Source: Paeniglutamicibacter antarcticus (GTDB taxonomy: Bacteria > Actinomycetota > Actinomycetes > Actinomycetales > Micrococcaceae). Taken from it: a DNA stretch of 64,000 bases. The notes beneath the pieces were generated by a model, which saw only the letters and a list, made by a program, of their open reading frames with translations, did not search any database and was not told the origin of the DNA. A program made the position numbers and the translations under genes. Location of the stretch: positions 62,001 through 126,000 of the forward strand of contig NZ_CZJT01000079.1 in the NCBI RefSeq assembly GCF_900010755.1, read 5' to 3'. This document shows, piece by piece, positions 17,369 through 27,698 of the stretch (within the stretch, counting starts at the first letter, position 1; each line of letters starts with the position of its first letter).

Positions 17369-17794
17369 CTATTCCGAGGCGGCGGCGCCAAACGCCGACA
17401 TGTCCATCCATCCGACTTCCCATTCGTGGCCATCCGGGTCGAGGAACGCCACCGAGTACATGCCCGGCATTTCCTCGGTCGCCTCGCGGTAAATGGTCCC
17501 GCCATGCGCGAGCGCACGGGCGGCAAACTCGTCAACCTCAGCTCGGCTTTCGCCGCTGATGGCGTTCAGGACCTCTCGTCCGCCCCCACCATATGCCGGG
17601 GTATCGCCGTTGCGCAGGAACGTTGTATAGAACTCTTGGGACAGGATCATGATCCAGCTTGTCTGGGTGATCATCCAGGAGCTGGCCATTTCATTTGAAA
17701 AGTCGGCGTTCTTCTGGAAGCCAAGACCCGAATAAAAAGCATCCGAGGCAGCCAGGTCCTGTGTTGGAAGATTTATGAAAATCATGCGATCCAT
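17369..17794 (-). CDS. VOC/glyoxalase-fold protein
   Basis: 141 residues of the vicinal-oxygen-chelate family, closest in style to the PhnB/YaeR-like lactoylglutathione lyase-like proteins (MDRMIFINLPTQDLAASDAFYSGLGF at the N-terminus; FLDPDGHEWEVGWMD at the C-terminus, with the metal-site Glu). The start at 17794 fits homology and has an AAGGGA-type site; the frame extends upstream to 17839. The substrate is unknown; members include glyoxalases, fosfomycin-resistance enzymes and antibiotic-binding proteins. Monocistronic, convergent with the small Cys protein. Confidence 0.85.
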   Translation of the reverse strand: MDRMIFINLPTQDLAASDAFYSGLGFQKNADFSNEMASSWMITQTSWIMILSQEFYTTFLRNGDTPAYGGGGREVLNAISGESRAEVDEFAARALAHGGTIYREATEEMPGMYSVAFLDPDGHEWEVGWMDMSAFGAAASE

Positions 17795-17991
17795 GCGGTC
17801 AATCCCTTCTGGTGGGTTTGCGCCCCGGCTGGGCATCAAGGTATCCCGCCATCTACTGTTGCATGCCTGTACAACCCTGGAAAGGGTTCAAATCAACGGG
17901 AATCTCACCTAAGCTGAGTTAAACATTGCGATAGAAACACCATGCCTGCGCCTGCATGCACCCGCTTTGAACCTGCCTCGAAAGGTAGAGA

Positions 17992-19302
17992 ATGCCGCTG
18001 ACGTCACCCGCATCTCAGTCGCATCAGAGTCGAGCGTTGAAGGCCCACGAAATTTTGGGCGCAACCGACTTGAGAAGTTCAGTGCTTCAATTGCGTGACG
18101 TGGTCCGGGAATCATGGCTACGTTCGATCGGGTTCCAATCCGAGGCGGTATCAAACGAACACACGGTTCTGTCGGACGCTGCCCTGAATCAGCTGCGCAG
18201 CGATTCCCCGCTCCGCTTGGTACTTCCCGTCTTTGAGCGACTCCTGCTGGAACCGGCCGCTGACACGGGGCTGCTTTTGGCCATTGGCGATAAATCCGGA
18301 CGGCTCTTGTGGGTCAAGGGAGAAAGCCAAGTGTTGCGGCAGGCCGAAGCCATGGCGTTTGTTCCGGGTGCCGACTGGTCCGAACGCACAGTCGGAACTT
18401 CTGCCCCGGGCACGGCATTGGCGACCGGCGGGGGAGTGCAGGTCTCGGGTGCCGAGCATTTCAATGCCATTGCGCATACGTGGAGCTGCTCCGCGGTTCC
18501 CATCCATGCACCGGACACCGGTGAGGTCATTGGCGTGGTTGACCTGACCGGCGGCGAGGCCGCGGTGGCACCCTATTCACTGGCACTGCTCAAGGCGGCT
18601 GCCGCAGCGGCCGAGTCGGAATTGCGCTGGCAGCAGGAGCGCGTCGAAATGCCTTCGGTGAAACGCAGAATTTTCTCCGTCCCGGAACGGCGTATCGTCA
18701 AGGACGTTGGTTCGTTCCTGCGCCTCATGCCGGCGGCCGGGCCGGTGGCCGTGCGGGGCGACAAACAACTCGAACTCAGCACCAGGCACGCCGAATTGCT
18801 GACCCTGCTCAGCTGGCACCCACGCGGGTTGAGCGGCGAAGAGCTGGTTGAGCTGCTGCATGTGAACCCGGATGCCGCAGATCTTGGAACGCTGCGAGCC
18901 GAGCTCGTGCGCTTGCGCAAGGTACTTTCAGGTTTCGACGAGTCCTTGGTGCCGCTCTCGCGCCCCTATCGTTTGGAAACCGTCCCGCACAGTGATGCGC
19001 GTGCGGTGCTCGACGCCATCGACACGGGTGACCTTGAGGTTGCACTTGAAAATTATGCAGGTCCGGTACTTGAGCGTTCCACCGCGCCCGGCATCCAGGA
19101 AATCCGGGATGAGGTTTTTGCCGCCCTACGTCAGGCCATGTTGCAAGATGGCACCGAAGCGCAATTGCTGCGTTTCCTGCAGTCCCCGGAAACGCACAGC
19201 GACGAAGAACTGCTGGGCACCATATTGCAGGTGCTTCCGGCGCGATCACCGCGCCGTGCACTGATCGTTGCGGCCCTGGAACGAATCGAAGCGTCGGGCT
19301 AG
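17992..19302 (+). CDS. GAF-domain transcriptional regulator (AcoR-like, non-sigma54)
   Basis: 436 residues. The N-terminal helical region (residues ~20-60) and GAF sensor domain (~75-205; GTSAPGTALATGGGVQVSGAEHF and the GVVDLTGGE signature) match AcoR-type regulators. No AAA+ domain is present; instead a C-terminal winged-helix-like region follows (TRHAELLTLLSWHPRGLSGEELVELL). This architecture in actinobacteria commonly sits beside aldehyde/alcohol dehydrogenase genes. Here the ALDH-AdhP-DUF779 set begins 1.2 kb downstream, its likely target, with an exporter gene in between on the other strand. Confidence 0.82.
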   Translation: MPLTSPASQSHQSRALKAHEILGATDLRSSVLQLRDVVRESWLRSIGFQSEAVSNEHTVLSDAALNQLRSDSPLRLVLPVFERLLLEPAADTGLLLAIGDKSGRLLWVKGESQVLRQAEAMAFVPGADWSERTVGTSAPGTALATGGGVQVSGAEHFNAIAHTWSCSAVPIHAPDTGEVIGVVDLTGGEAAVAPYSLALLKAAAAAAESELRWQQERVEMPSVKRRIFSVPERRIVKDVGSFLRLMPAAGPVAVRGDKQLELSTRHAELLTLLSWHPRGLSGEELVELLHVNPDAADLGTLRAELVRLRKVLSGFDESLVPLSRPYRLETVPHSDARAVLDAIDTGDLEVALENYAGPVLERSTAPGIQEIRDEVFAALRQAMLQDGTEAQLLRFLQSPETHSDEELLGTILQVLPARSPRRALIVAALERIEASG

Positions 19303-19311
19303 TGGTGGGGA

Positions 19312-19986
19312 CTAGAGGTAGCTCAAACCGTCACTGATCAGCACGACACCCAAGACCAGCAACACCACGCCAACAACCGTTGACTGGTTGCGTACCAACC
19401 ATTCCTGGGCGGGGCCCAAGGCGTTTCGTGCCCGCTTCGGGGCAATAACGTGCATCAGTACCGGGGTGACGACGGTGGAACCGGCGATAACGATGTAGAT
19501 CAATTCCAGCACCACCAGGGGGCCTGCTGGTTGATGCGCAGCGCCAATGGAAATGGCGGCTCCCAGGGTGAACGCAAGTTCCTTCGGATTGATGGCGGTC
19601 ACCAGCAGGCCCAGGCCGAAAGCGCGCGGTGTGGTGATCGTGTCAAGACTTAACATCCACCCCGGTGTCGCGGGTTGCGCGTCACCTGTTGGCCTTTTCC
19701 GCCACTTGCTCACTGCCAGGTAGACCAAGCCAAGACCCAATGCGATCTTCAGGATGCCGCCAAAGAGCGTGGCTTCCCGTGATTCGGGCAGGGCCTCTGC
19801 GGCGAGTGTCAGGACGGTCAGTGTCAAGGCGATGCCCAAGAGGCGCCCGGCCATGAAGCCCAGGCTGCGCCCGGTCCCGTTGGTCGAGAGAACCAAGAAG
19901 ACTATGGCGATCAGTGGAAGTGGACTGAGCGCAGTGCCCAGCGCGAGGGGCAGGATCTCGCCGATTGCTGCAAGCATGGGCGGCAC
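19312..19986 (-). CDS. GAP/SfLAP family membrane protein
   Basis: 224 residues with six hydrophobic segments in the LysE-like arrangement. The features LPLALGTALSPLPLIAIVFLVLS at the N-terminus and the mid-protein AINPKELAFTLGAAISI match the GAP (Sap, PF11139) family linked to export of glycolipids or small metabolites. It lies convergent to the GAF regulator (gap of 9 bp) and divergent from the aldehyde dehydrogenase across a 510-bp region. Substrate is unknown. Confidence 0.8.
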   Translation of the reverse strand: MPPMLAAIGEILPLALGTALSPLPLIAIVFLVLSTNGTGRSLGFMAGRLLGIALTLTVLTLAAEALPESREATLFGGILKIALGLGLVYLAVSKWRKRPTGDAQPATPGWMLSLDTITTPRAFGLGLLVTAINPKELAFTLGAAISIGAAHQPAGPLVVLELIYIVIAGSTVVTPVLMHVIAPKRARNALGPAQEWLVRNQSTVVGVVLLVLGVVLISDGLSYL

Positions 19987-20496
19987 ATCGCTTTCATGGT
20001 CCGGGTAAACGAATTCTCGGCAAAGTCTGCTCTTGATGATCTACCAGCGTCTAGGCCCAAGACAAGTCGTGCCGTACCACTAAGCCTATGCACGATTGCA
20101 CGCACGCCTTGCCAAGGCGTCTACTTCCCGGGTTATCTCCTACGGCAGTGCCCCCCATTGAGCATGTACTCCCAGCTCTGGCTTTGGAAGTTTCGCAGCA
20201 ATATCAGGAAAAGGCTCCGACGGGAATCAGCGCGATGCCAGCCACTCGCAGCGCCGGGGTGAAATGGACAGCAAAAACGTGCGGCGTCGAGCTCTGCCTT
20301 GGCATGTGGCGGTCCCGCGGCTCTTGCTCCGCCGCCCTGCGAACTTTATCGGCGGTCCCTCGCGTCCCCGGAAGACGTATTGCAGGGGTGCACCCTGCAA
20401 CGTTGCGTGGCGCGCCAATCCAATGCAACGTTGCCGCAACGTAGGTGTGAGTAGGCTCACATCAAGCAGTGAAAATCCCTCAACCAAGGAGACACC
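19987..20496. other. 510-bp intergenic control region
   Basis: No supported gene. The distal half is regulatory: a dyad TGCAGGG-N5-CCCTGCA (20381-20399), two copies of GCAACGTTGC (20397-20406 and 20425-20434), then GTGAG-N4-CTCAC (20447-20460) and the AAGGAG ribosome site of the aldehyde dehydrogenase. The proximal 390 bp show no other structure I can support. Confidence 0.6.
20381..20460 (+). promoter_or_regulatory. Candidate operator array for the GAF regulator
   Basis: Two perfect 10-bp palindromes GCAACGTTGC with starts 28 bp apart, flanked by two further dyads, directly upstream of the aldehyde dehydrogenase. Identical repeated palindromes of this kind suit a dimeric activator such as the GAF protein encoded at 18-19 kb. 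The binding protein is inferred. Confidence 0.6.
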
Positions 20497-22020
<1,524 letters not shown>

Positions 22021-22235
22021 ACCGCAATCCTTCCCCGGGCGCCGGCCACCTCCTCATCCCATGTCAGCCGGCGCCCCGGGGACTCTCTCAGACCCTGATT
22101 CCACCAATCCAGCACCACCAACCCAGCACCACCAACCATCGAATACACCCCCCCACCATGGGCGCGTGTCAAAGCGCAACGATGCTGCCTTTAGCGCGCC
22201 CGTTTTCACCAAGAACCAAGCAAAGGAACAACTCT

Positions 22236-23264
22236 ATGGGCACCATGCGCGCAGCCATTGTGAATACTTTTGGCGAAGAACTTGAAATTGGAACCGCTCC
22301 GATCCCGGAGCCAGGTCCGGGCCAGGCACTGGTCAAGGTCATCGCCTCCGGCGTCTGCCACACAGACCTGCACGCGGCCCACGGCGACTGGCCGGTCAAG
22401 CCGACGCTCCCGCTGATCCCGGGCCACGAGGGCGTGGGCAACGTGGTGAAGATTGGACCCGGCGTCACCGAGGTGAAGGTCGGCGACCTTGTCGGCAACG
22501 CCTGGTTGGCCAGTGCCTGTGGCAACTGCGAATACTGCCGTACCGGCTGGGAAACCCTCTGCGAATCCCAGCAGAACGGGGGCTACTCGGTCAACGGGTC
22601 CTTCGGTGAATACATGTTGGTGGACGCGAAGTTCGCTGCCCACATCCCGGAGGGCTCGGACCCGTATGAGATCGCCCCGGTGCTCTGCGCAGGCGTGACC
22701 GTCTACAAGGGCCTGAAGCAGACCGAGGTCAAGCCGGGCGGCTGGGTTGTCATCTCCGGCATCGGCGGCCTAGGCCATATTGCCGTGCAGTACGCGGTGG
22801 CCATGGGCATGCGTGTTGCCGCCGTCGACGTCGCCGAGGAAAAGCTGGCCCTGGCCCGCAGCCATGGCGCCGAGGTGACGGTCAACGCCTTTGCCGAGGA
22901 TCCTGCCGAGGCCATCCAGAAGGCAACAGGCGGCGCCCACGGAGTACTGGTCACCGCGGTGCACCCGGCGGCGTTCGGCCAGGCCATCGGGATGACCCGA
23001 CGCGGGGGAACCATCGTGTTCAACGGCCTGCCGCCGGGGGAATTCCCGGCTCCGATCTTCGACATCGTGCTCAAGGGCCTGACCATCCGCGGATCGATCG
23101 TCGGCACCCGGCAGGACATGATCGAGGCCCTGGACTTCTACGCCCAGGGCAAGATCAAGCCGACGTTCCACACCCGCCCGCTCGAGGACATGAACGCGGT
23201 CCTCGACGAGATGGTCCACGCGAAGATCGACGGCCGCGTGGTCATCGACTACGTGGGCAAATAG
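22236..23264 (+). CDS. adhP: Zinc-dependent alcohol dehydrogenase, AdhP type
   Basis: 342-residue medium-chain dehydrogenase oxidising primary alcohols with NAD. Catalytic zinc ligands are visible in GVCHTDLHAAHGDW (Cys) and IPGHEGVG (His-Glu); structural zinc cysteines are in CGNCEYCRTGWETLC. The Rossmann motif GIGGLGHIAVQYA follows. The ATG at 22236 has AAAGGA at 22222-22227; an upstream in-frame start at 22158 is less likely. It is the second gene after the ALDH (215-bp gap) and precedes DUF779, consistent with ethanol to acetate. Confidence 0.92.
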   Translation: MGTMRAAIVNTFGEELEIGTAPIPEPGPGQALVKVIASGVCHTDLHAAHGDWPVKPTLPLIPGHEGVGNVVKIGPGVTEVKVGDLVGNAWLASACGNCEYCRTGWETLCESQQNGGYSVNGSFGEYMLVDAKFAAHIPEGSDPYEIAPVLCAGVTVYKGLKQTEVKPGGWVVISGIGGLGHIAVQYAVAMGMRVAAVDVAEEKLALARSHGAEVTVNAFAEDPAEAIQKATGGAHGVLVTAVHPAAFGQAIGMTRRGGTIVFNGLPPGEFPAPIFDIVLKGLTIRGSIVGTRQDMIEALDFYAQGKIKPTFHTRPLEDMNAVLDEMVHAKIDGRVVIDYVGK

Positions 23265-23401
23265 TAGGACACTTGGGCTAGAACCGGCCAAGTAAAACAA
23301 CAGGGTCTGCACCCCAGCCCGGTACCACCGTCATGGAACGGTACCGGGCTTCGGTGTCCCCTGCGGGATTTCCGCGTTGTCGCGGGGAAGGAAAGTGCAT
23401 C

Positions 23402-23815
23402 ATGGAAACCGCCATTGAATCCGCTGCCGCGATCGAGGGTGAAGATTTTTCCCGGGTGGCAATGACCGAAGAAGCCGCGGATCTGTTGCGCCTGCTGTGG
23501 CACCGGCACGGGCCGCTGATGTTCCACCAATCCGGGGGCTGCTGCGACGGCTCCTCGCCAATGTGTTTCCCGGCCGGGGAATTCAAGACCGGGGACTCGG
23601 ACATCCTGCTGGGCGTCTTCACGCTTCCCGACGGTGAGGGTGGTGAACTGGGAACCCTTGATTTTTGGATGAGCCGGGAACAGTTCGAGTACTGGAAGCA
23701 CACCAAGCTGACCATCGACGTGGTGCCGGGGCGCGGTTCAGGTTTTTCCGTGGAAGCCCCGGAGGGCAAGCGCTTCTTGATCCGCAGTGAGATCATCGAG
23801 TTCCCGACGGCCTAA
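23402..23815 (+). CDS. DUF779 protein of the alcohol/aldehyde module
   Basis: 137 residues. Contains the conserved HQSGGCCDGSSPMCF motif with a Cys-Cys pair and third Cys, and the downstream WKHTKLTIDVVPGRGSGFSVEAPEGKRFLIRS. DUF779 genes regularly follow aldehyde and alcohol dehydrogenases; the biochemical role is not established. The ATG at 23402 has an AAGGA site. The 3' end overlaps the convergent pyrimidine-dimer glycosylase gene by 4 bp. Confidence 0.88.
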   Translation: METAIESAAAIEGEDFSRVAMTEEAADLLRLLWHRHGPLMFHQSGGCCDGSSPMCFPAGEFKTGDSDILLGVFTLPDGEGGELGTLDFWMSREQFEYWKHTKLTIDVVPGRGSGFSVEAPEGKRFLIRSEIIEFPTA

Positions 23816-24273
23816 TGTCGTCCGGGGATCCAGGTCGAGGGCCGTTCCCAGGATTCGATGTCCCCGGGGATCACCTCGAAGAGCGGGTGCAGGGCCGGCG
23901 GCTCCGCGGCGGCCAACAGCTCCCGGCGTTGAGGGTCGCGCACCGCCAGCTTGGCCAGCAGGTGCTCCAGTTCGTAGGCAACCTGGCCGCTGGTCACGGC
24001 CAGCCGGGAGCCCTCGTCCCCAAGCGGAGGGCGCAGGATCAGGCCACGGTTGAAGTTGTATCCCCGCGAATCGGCTTCCAAGGCAAGGTGCCCCAGATAG
24101 CTTCCGATCGTCGCCAGCGGATCATCCGTGGCGCGGAATCGTTGCAGTTGCGGGTGGTTCCGGTAGCCCTCTGTCTTTCCGTCGAGCACCTTTTGGGCCA
24201 GCAGGGTTTCGCGCCAACAAGCGAGCAGCCCCTTGGTGTCGAGGTAACGCGGGTGCAGGCTCCAAAGACGCAT
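23812..24273 (-). CDS. Pyrimidine-dimer DNA glycosylase/endonuclease V family protein
   Basis: 153 residues matching the bacterial Pyr_excise family related to T4 endonuclease V, which excises UV-induced dimers. Characteristic stretches: MRLWSLHPRYLDTKGLLACWRE at the N-terminus, KTEGYRNHPQLQRF and EADSRGYNFNRG. The N-terminal amine and nearby Arg/Glu would act in lyase chemistry in T4 EndoV; the exact equivalents were not verified here. Convergent with DUF779 and adjacent to a thioesterase in the opposite direction. Confidence 0.8.
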   Translation of the reverse strand: MRLWSLHPRYLDTKGLLACWRETLLAQKVLDGKTEGYRNHPQLQRFRATDDPLATIGSYLGHLALEADSRGYNFNRGLILRPPLGDEGSRLAVTSGQVAYELEHLLAKLAVRDPQRRELLAAAEPPALHPLFEVIPGDIESWERPSTWIPGRH

Positions 24274-24346
24274 CCGCCCAGCTTATCGGGGTGATTCGCC
24301 CGCAACGTGCTTAATCTTCTGCACGCTGGGCACCGGCTCTGGTGCA

Positions 24347-24799
24347 ATGGGTTTTATGACTGAAAACAACATCGTGAGCACCGGCGTGCCCGTCGACATG
24401 GAATTGCACTTGCGTTGGTCCGATGAGGACGCGCTGGGACACGTGAACAACGCTCGCATCGTCACGCTGATGGAGGAGGCTCGGATCCGCTGGACCCAGC
24501 CCAGGGGCGACTCCGGACGTTTCCCCTTCGGCACGGTTGTCGCCTCGCTGAAGTTGGACTACCTGCGCCCGCTGCACTACCAGCCGACCATGATCATCCA
24601 GCTGTCGGTGGTGCGCATCGGCACCAAGTCGTTCTCCCTGCGGCATGTGGGAATCCAGGACGGGGTCCCGGTCTTCGATGGCACGTCGGTGATGGTTCCG
24701 TTGGCTGAAGACGGCAAGAGCTCGAGGGCGATCAACGACTTGGAACGTGCCTGGCTTGAAAGTGCGTTCGTCGAGGTCACGGTCGAGGCCCGGAACTAG
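24347..24799 (+). CDS. Acyl-CoA thioesterase, hot-dog fold (4HBT)
   Basis: 150 residues with the 4-hydroxybenzoyl-CoA thioesterase signature: LRWSDEDALGHVNNARIVTLMEEARIRW (catalytic Asp-x-x-Gly-His-x-Asn type) near the N-terminus and KLDYLRPLHY. Hydrolyses an acyl-CoA of unknown chain type. Two in-frame ATGs lie at 24347 and 24356 and neither has a strong ribosome site. Ends before a bidirectional hairpin terminator. Confidence 0.85.
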   Translation: MGFMTENNIVSTGVPVDMELHLRWSDEDALGHVNNARIVTLMEEARIRWTQPRGDSGRFPFGTVVASLKLDYLRPLHYQPTMIIQLSVVRIGTKSFSLRHVGIQDGVPVFDGTSVMVPLAEDGKSSRAINDLERAWLESAFVEVTVEARN

Positions 24800-24844
24800 C
24801 CCGTAGCGGTTCGATCCGGCGCCGTCCGTGCACCCTGGGACAAC

Positions 24845-24889
24845 AACCTGGCGGGAACCGCGGTTGGGAGTCCCGGTTCCCGCCAGGTT
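24845..24889. terminator. Bidirectional hairpin terminator
   Basis: Perfect 15-bp inverted repeat: AACCTGGCGGGAACC (24845-24859) pairs with 24875-24889 across a 15-base spacer, in the gap between the convergent thioesterase and M20 genes. No T-run follows, so termination strength is uncertain. Confidence 0.7.
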
Positions 24890-24913
24890 GCAGAAACCAG
24901 CGCAGCAAGAACC

Positions 24914-26119
24914 CTAGACTTCTGTGCGACGCCTGGCGCTCTCTTCCTTCAACGCGGCCCGCAGGTTCGCATCGGAGGCAACACCGGCAACGGCCAGCGC
25001 CATGGCGGTCGCTGCGTCAAGGACCGCGGCGTCGGCGCCCGGGCCGTTGGTCGCGGCCGCAAAGGCCGCGGTGTGTGGCATGCCCTCCGCGTCGAGAACA
25101 CCGATGACCGGGTGGATGGCCGGAAGCACCTGCGACACGTTGCCCATGTCTGTGGAACCGCCGCCCGAGCTGCCGGGCTGAACGGATACCAGCGTGCGGC
25201 CCGTCGACTCGATCCCGCGGTTCCAATGCCGAAGAATCGATTCGTTTTGCACCAGCGGCAGGTATGCGGGAGTCGTCTGGTTCCAAGACCAAGTGCAGCC
25301 GGTGGCCAGGGCGGCACCCTCGAAGGTCCGCAGCACCTTGTCCTTGACATTGTTCTGGATGGCGGCGTCGTGGGCACGGACCTCCACCTCAACGCGGGAG
25401 GATTCCGCAATGACGTTCAGCGCGCTCCCGGCGTCCGAAACGATGGTGTTGATACGGATTCCGTCGGGCAACTGCTGACGCAACAGGCCGATGGCCACCT
25501 GGGCCAGCGTGGCGGCGTTGGCGGCATTGACGCCGTGGGAGGGTGCGGCGGCCGCATGCGAGGCCTTCCCGCCGAAGACCACCTCGAACCTGTCGCAACC
25601 CTGGGAGGAAGTGCCGATGCAATCGACGTCGATCCGGGGTGCGGGGTGGACCATCAGGGAGAAATCGATCGAGTCGAAGGCTCCGGCCTCCAGCATGATG
25701 ACCTTGCCGCCGCCGTTTTCCTCGGCGGGGGTTCCCAGCACCACCACCGTCAGGTCCAGCTCCTGTGCAGCCTCTGCCAGGGCCAGGGCCGCACCCACTG
25801 CCGCCGAGGCAATGATGTTGTGGCCGCAGGCATGCCCGATCTCCGGAAGCGCATCGTATTCGGCGCAGATGGCCACACGCAGGTTTCCCGAGCCATAAGT
25901 CGCTTCGATCGCCGTGGGCAGCCCGTAGCATCCAACCCGGGTCTCGAAGCCCGCCTCTTCCAGCAGGGCGGCGACGCGGGCCGCCGAGCGATGTTCCTCG
26001 AAGGCGGTCTCCGGATCGCCGTGGAGTGCCGCCGACAACCCCAGGAGCTTGTCGGTGTTGCCGGAGACCCGGGCGCGGAGTGAATCCTCGATGGCGTTCA
26101 GGGTTGTTGCGGTCATCAT
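24914..26119 (-). CDS. M20-family amidohydrolase (AbgB/hippurate hydrolase-like)
   Basis: 401-residue metal-dependent hydrolase cleaving an N-acyl amino acid or peptide-like amide. Metal-site stretches: CAEYDALPEIGHACGHN (Asp, His) near residue 90, TPAEENGGGK (Glu-Glu) near 135, MVHPAPR and the C-terminal GMPHTAAFAA (His). It belongs to the AbgB-like group acting on aminobenzoyl-glutamate or similar conjugates. Its start overlaps the stop of the upstream MFS gene by 4 bp, so the two are translationally coupled; a divergent Lrp-type regulator lies beyond. Substrate is inferred only loosely. Confidence 0.85.
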   Translation of the reverse strand: MMTATTLNAIEDSLRARVSGNTDKLLGLSAALHGDPETAFEEHRSAARVAALLEEAGFETRVGCYGLPTAIEATYGSGNLRVAICAEYDALPEIGHACGHNIIASAAVGAALALAEAAQELDLTVVVLGTPAEENGGGKVIMLEAGAFDSIDFSLMVHPAPRIDVDCIGTSSQGCDRFEVVFGGKASHAAAAPSHGVNAANAATLAQVAIGLLRQQLPDGIRINTIVSDAGSALNVIAESSRVEVEVRAHDAAIQNNVKDKVLRTFEGAALATGCTWSWNQTTPAYLPLVQNESILRHWNRGIESTGRTLVSVQPGSSGGGSTDMGNVSQVLPAIHPVIGVLDAEGMPHTAAFAAATNGPGADAAVLDAATAMALAVAGVASDANLRAALKEESARRRTEV

Positions 26120-27597
26120 GAGATGTGCTCCTGGATGGTGAGGGAATCGTCGTTCGTGGTGTCACCGGCGGACAGCTCGCTGAGCTTCTTCTCCTGCCGG
26201 AAGCGCAGGGCCAGCAGCGCCACGGCCAGGGACAGGCCGGCGCAGATGGCCCACACGGTCACGTAGGTCGATTGTGCGGATGCCATGGTTGTCTTCCCGT
26301 TGACCTCGACGCTCACCAGGGACATGGACATCAGCAGCGCAAACACGGCACCGGCAACGGATCCTGCCGCGGAGCGGGAGGTGTTGTACATGGCGGAGGC
26401 AATGGCCACCGCGTCGCTCGGGGATTTCTTGACCACGATGGCCGGGAGGACACCGAGGATCAGTCCGTTGCCGATGCCGCCGAGGAACATGGCAAACATG
26501 AAGGGAAGCATCGAGCTGGAGAAGAGGATCATTCCGCCATACGAGGCCGCCGCGAGAACCGCGCCGACAACCACCGTGCGGTTGGCGCCAAGCAAGCCGG
26601 CCACGCGGTCTCCCTGGGTTGCCCCGAGGAACGAGGCCAGGGCAAGAACCAGGAACAGGATTCCGACATTCGAGGTGGTGAGCCCAAGTCCGAATCCGTG
26701 CGTTGCCGGATTGGTCATGATGAATAGGGAGCCGGCGGTCTGCGAGCCGAACATCTGGGCACCGAACATTGCGGCGGCCAAGATGGGCAAGCCGATTCCG
26801 GTTTTGGTCAGCACATCGATGTCCACCAGCGGGTGCTTGACCTTGCGCTCCACCCGGACCCAAACGGCCAAGAGCGCCAGGCCAAGCAGGATCGACCCGA
26901 TTGTCTGGAGGGAAGTCCAGCCCCAGGCATTCGCGTTGGCGATGCCCATCAGGGCCAAAAGCAGGCCGAGCGTCAGCAGGGCGGCGCCTGCCCAGTCGAT
27001 GGTTCCGGTGCTCCGTGTGGTGGTTTCGGGAACCAGCCAGGCAACCACCGGGATGCACAGTGCCATGAAGATGGCCGGGACGAGCAGGACCACGGTCAGG
27101 TCGTCTACCGCGGACAGGAGCAAGCCCGAGCACATGGCGCCCAGGGCACCTCCGAGGGTGAGCGCACCAACCAGCTTGCCGATGCTTCGTCCGGCGGTTT
27201 TCTCATTGCGGCTTCGTACGATAGCGAATTCAAGCGGCAGGAACGCGGCCAGCGGCGCCTGCAGTGCACGGCCCACCAACAGGACGCCGAAGTTCGGCGC
27301 GAATGCCACCACCAGCGATCCGACGGCAACCATGCATACGGTAACCAGGAGCATTCGCTTGTGCCCGAAGAGATCGCCGAGTTTTCCGATCAAGGGAACG
27401 AAAGCAACGGTCATCAGCAGGTAAATCACGTTGACCCAGTTAAGCGCCGCGGCGTCGACACCGAAGTCGGTTCCGATGCGGACAAGCAATGGGGGGAACC
27501 ATCCCTGCAGCAGGCCGGAGCCAAATTCCATGACAACGAGGAATCCCACGGCACCGCCTGCGGCCTTGGTTGCGATAGGGACTGTCGAAGACTTCAT
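26116..27597 (-). CDS. MFS transporter, DHA2-like (14 helices)
   Basis: 493 residues from the ATG at 27597, which has GGAG upstream; the frame also contains upstream starts to 27645. Hydrophobicity suggests 14 helices. The loop GKLGDLFGHKRMLLVT is the MFS signature. It overlaps the M20 gene by 4 bp and is divergent from the Lrp regulator, so it likely imports or exports the M20 substrate or product rather than a drug. Direction of transport is not readable. Confidence 0.85.
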   Translation of the reverse strand: MKSSTVPIATKAAGGAVGFLVVMEFGSGLLQGWFPPLLVRIGTDFGVDAAALNWVNVIYLLMTVAFVPLIGKLGDLFGHKRMLLVTVCMVAVGSLVVAFAPNFGVLLVGRALQAPLAAFLPLEFAIVRSRNEKTAGRSIGKLVGALTLGGALGAMCSGLLLSAVDDLTVVLLVPAIFMALCIPVVAWLVPETTTRSTGTIDWAGAALLTLGLLLALMGIANANAWGWTSLQTIGSILLGLALLAVWVRVERKVKHPLVDIDVLTKTGIGLPILAAAMFGAQMFGSQTAGSLFIMTNPATHGFGLGLTTSNVGILFLVLALASFLGATQGDRVAGLLGANRTVVVGAVLAAASYGGMILFSSSMLPFMFAMFLGGIGNGLILGVLPAIVVKKSPSDAVAIASAMYNTSRSAAGSVAGAVFALLMSMSLVSVEVNGKTTMASAQSTYVTVWAICAGLSLAVALLALRFRQEKKLSELSAGDTTNDDSLTIQEHIS

Positions 27598-27633
27598 GCT
27601 GATTCGCTCCATCAATAGTGAGATACGATTTCG

Positions 27634-27670
27634 TCTGGAATCCAATTTATAGAAACATGCCGCTTCCAGA
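27634..27670. promoter_or_regulatory. Inverted repeat in the MFS/Lrp divergent region
   Basis: TCTGGAA (27634-27640) and TTCCAGA (27664-27670) form a perfect 7-bp inverted repeat with a 23-bp AT-rich spacer in the 101-bp region between the MFS and Lrp genes. Placement suits the divergently encoded Lrp-type regulator; binding is inferred. Confidence 0.5.
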
Positions 27671-27698
27671 ATTGATTTGCTGAATATAGGCCTAAAAA

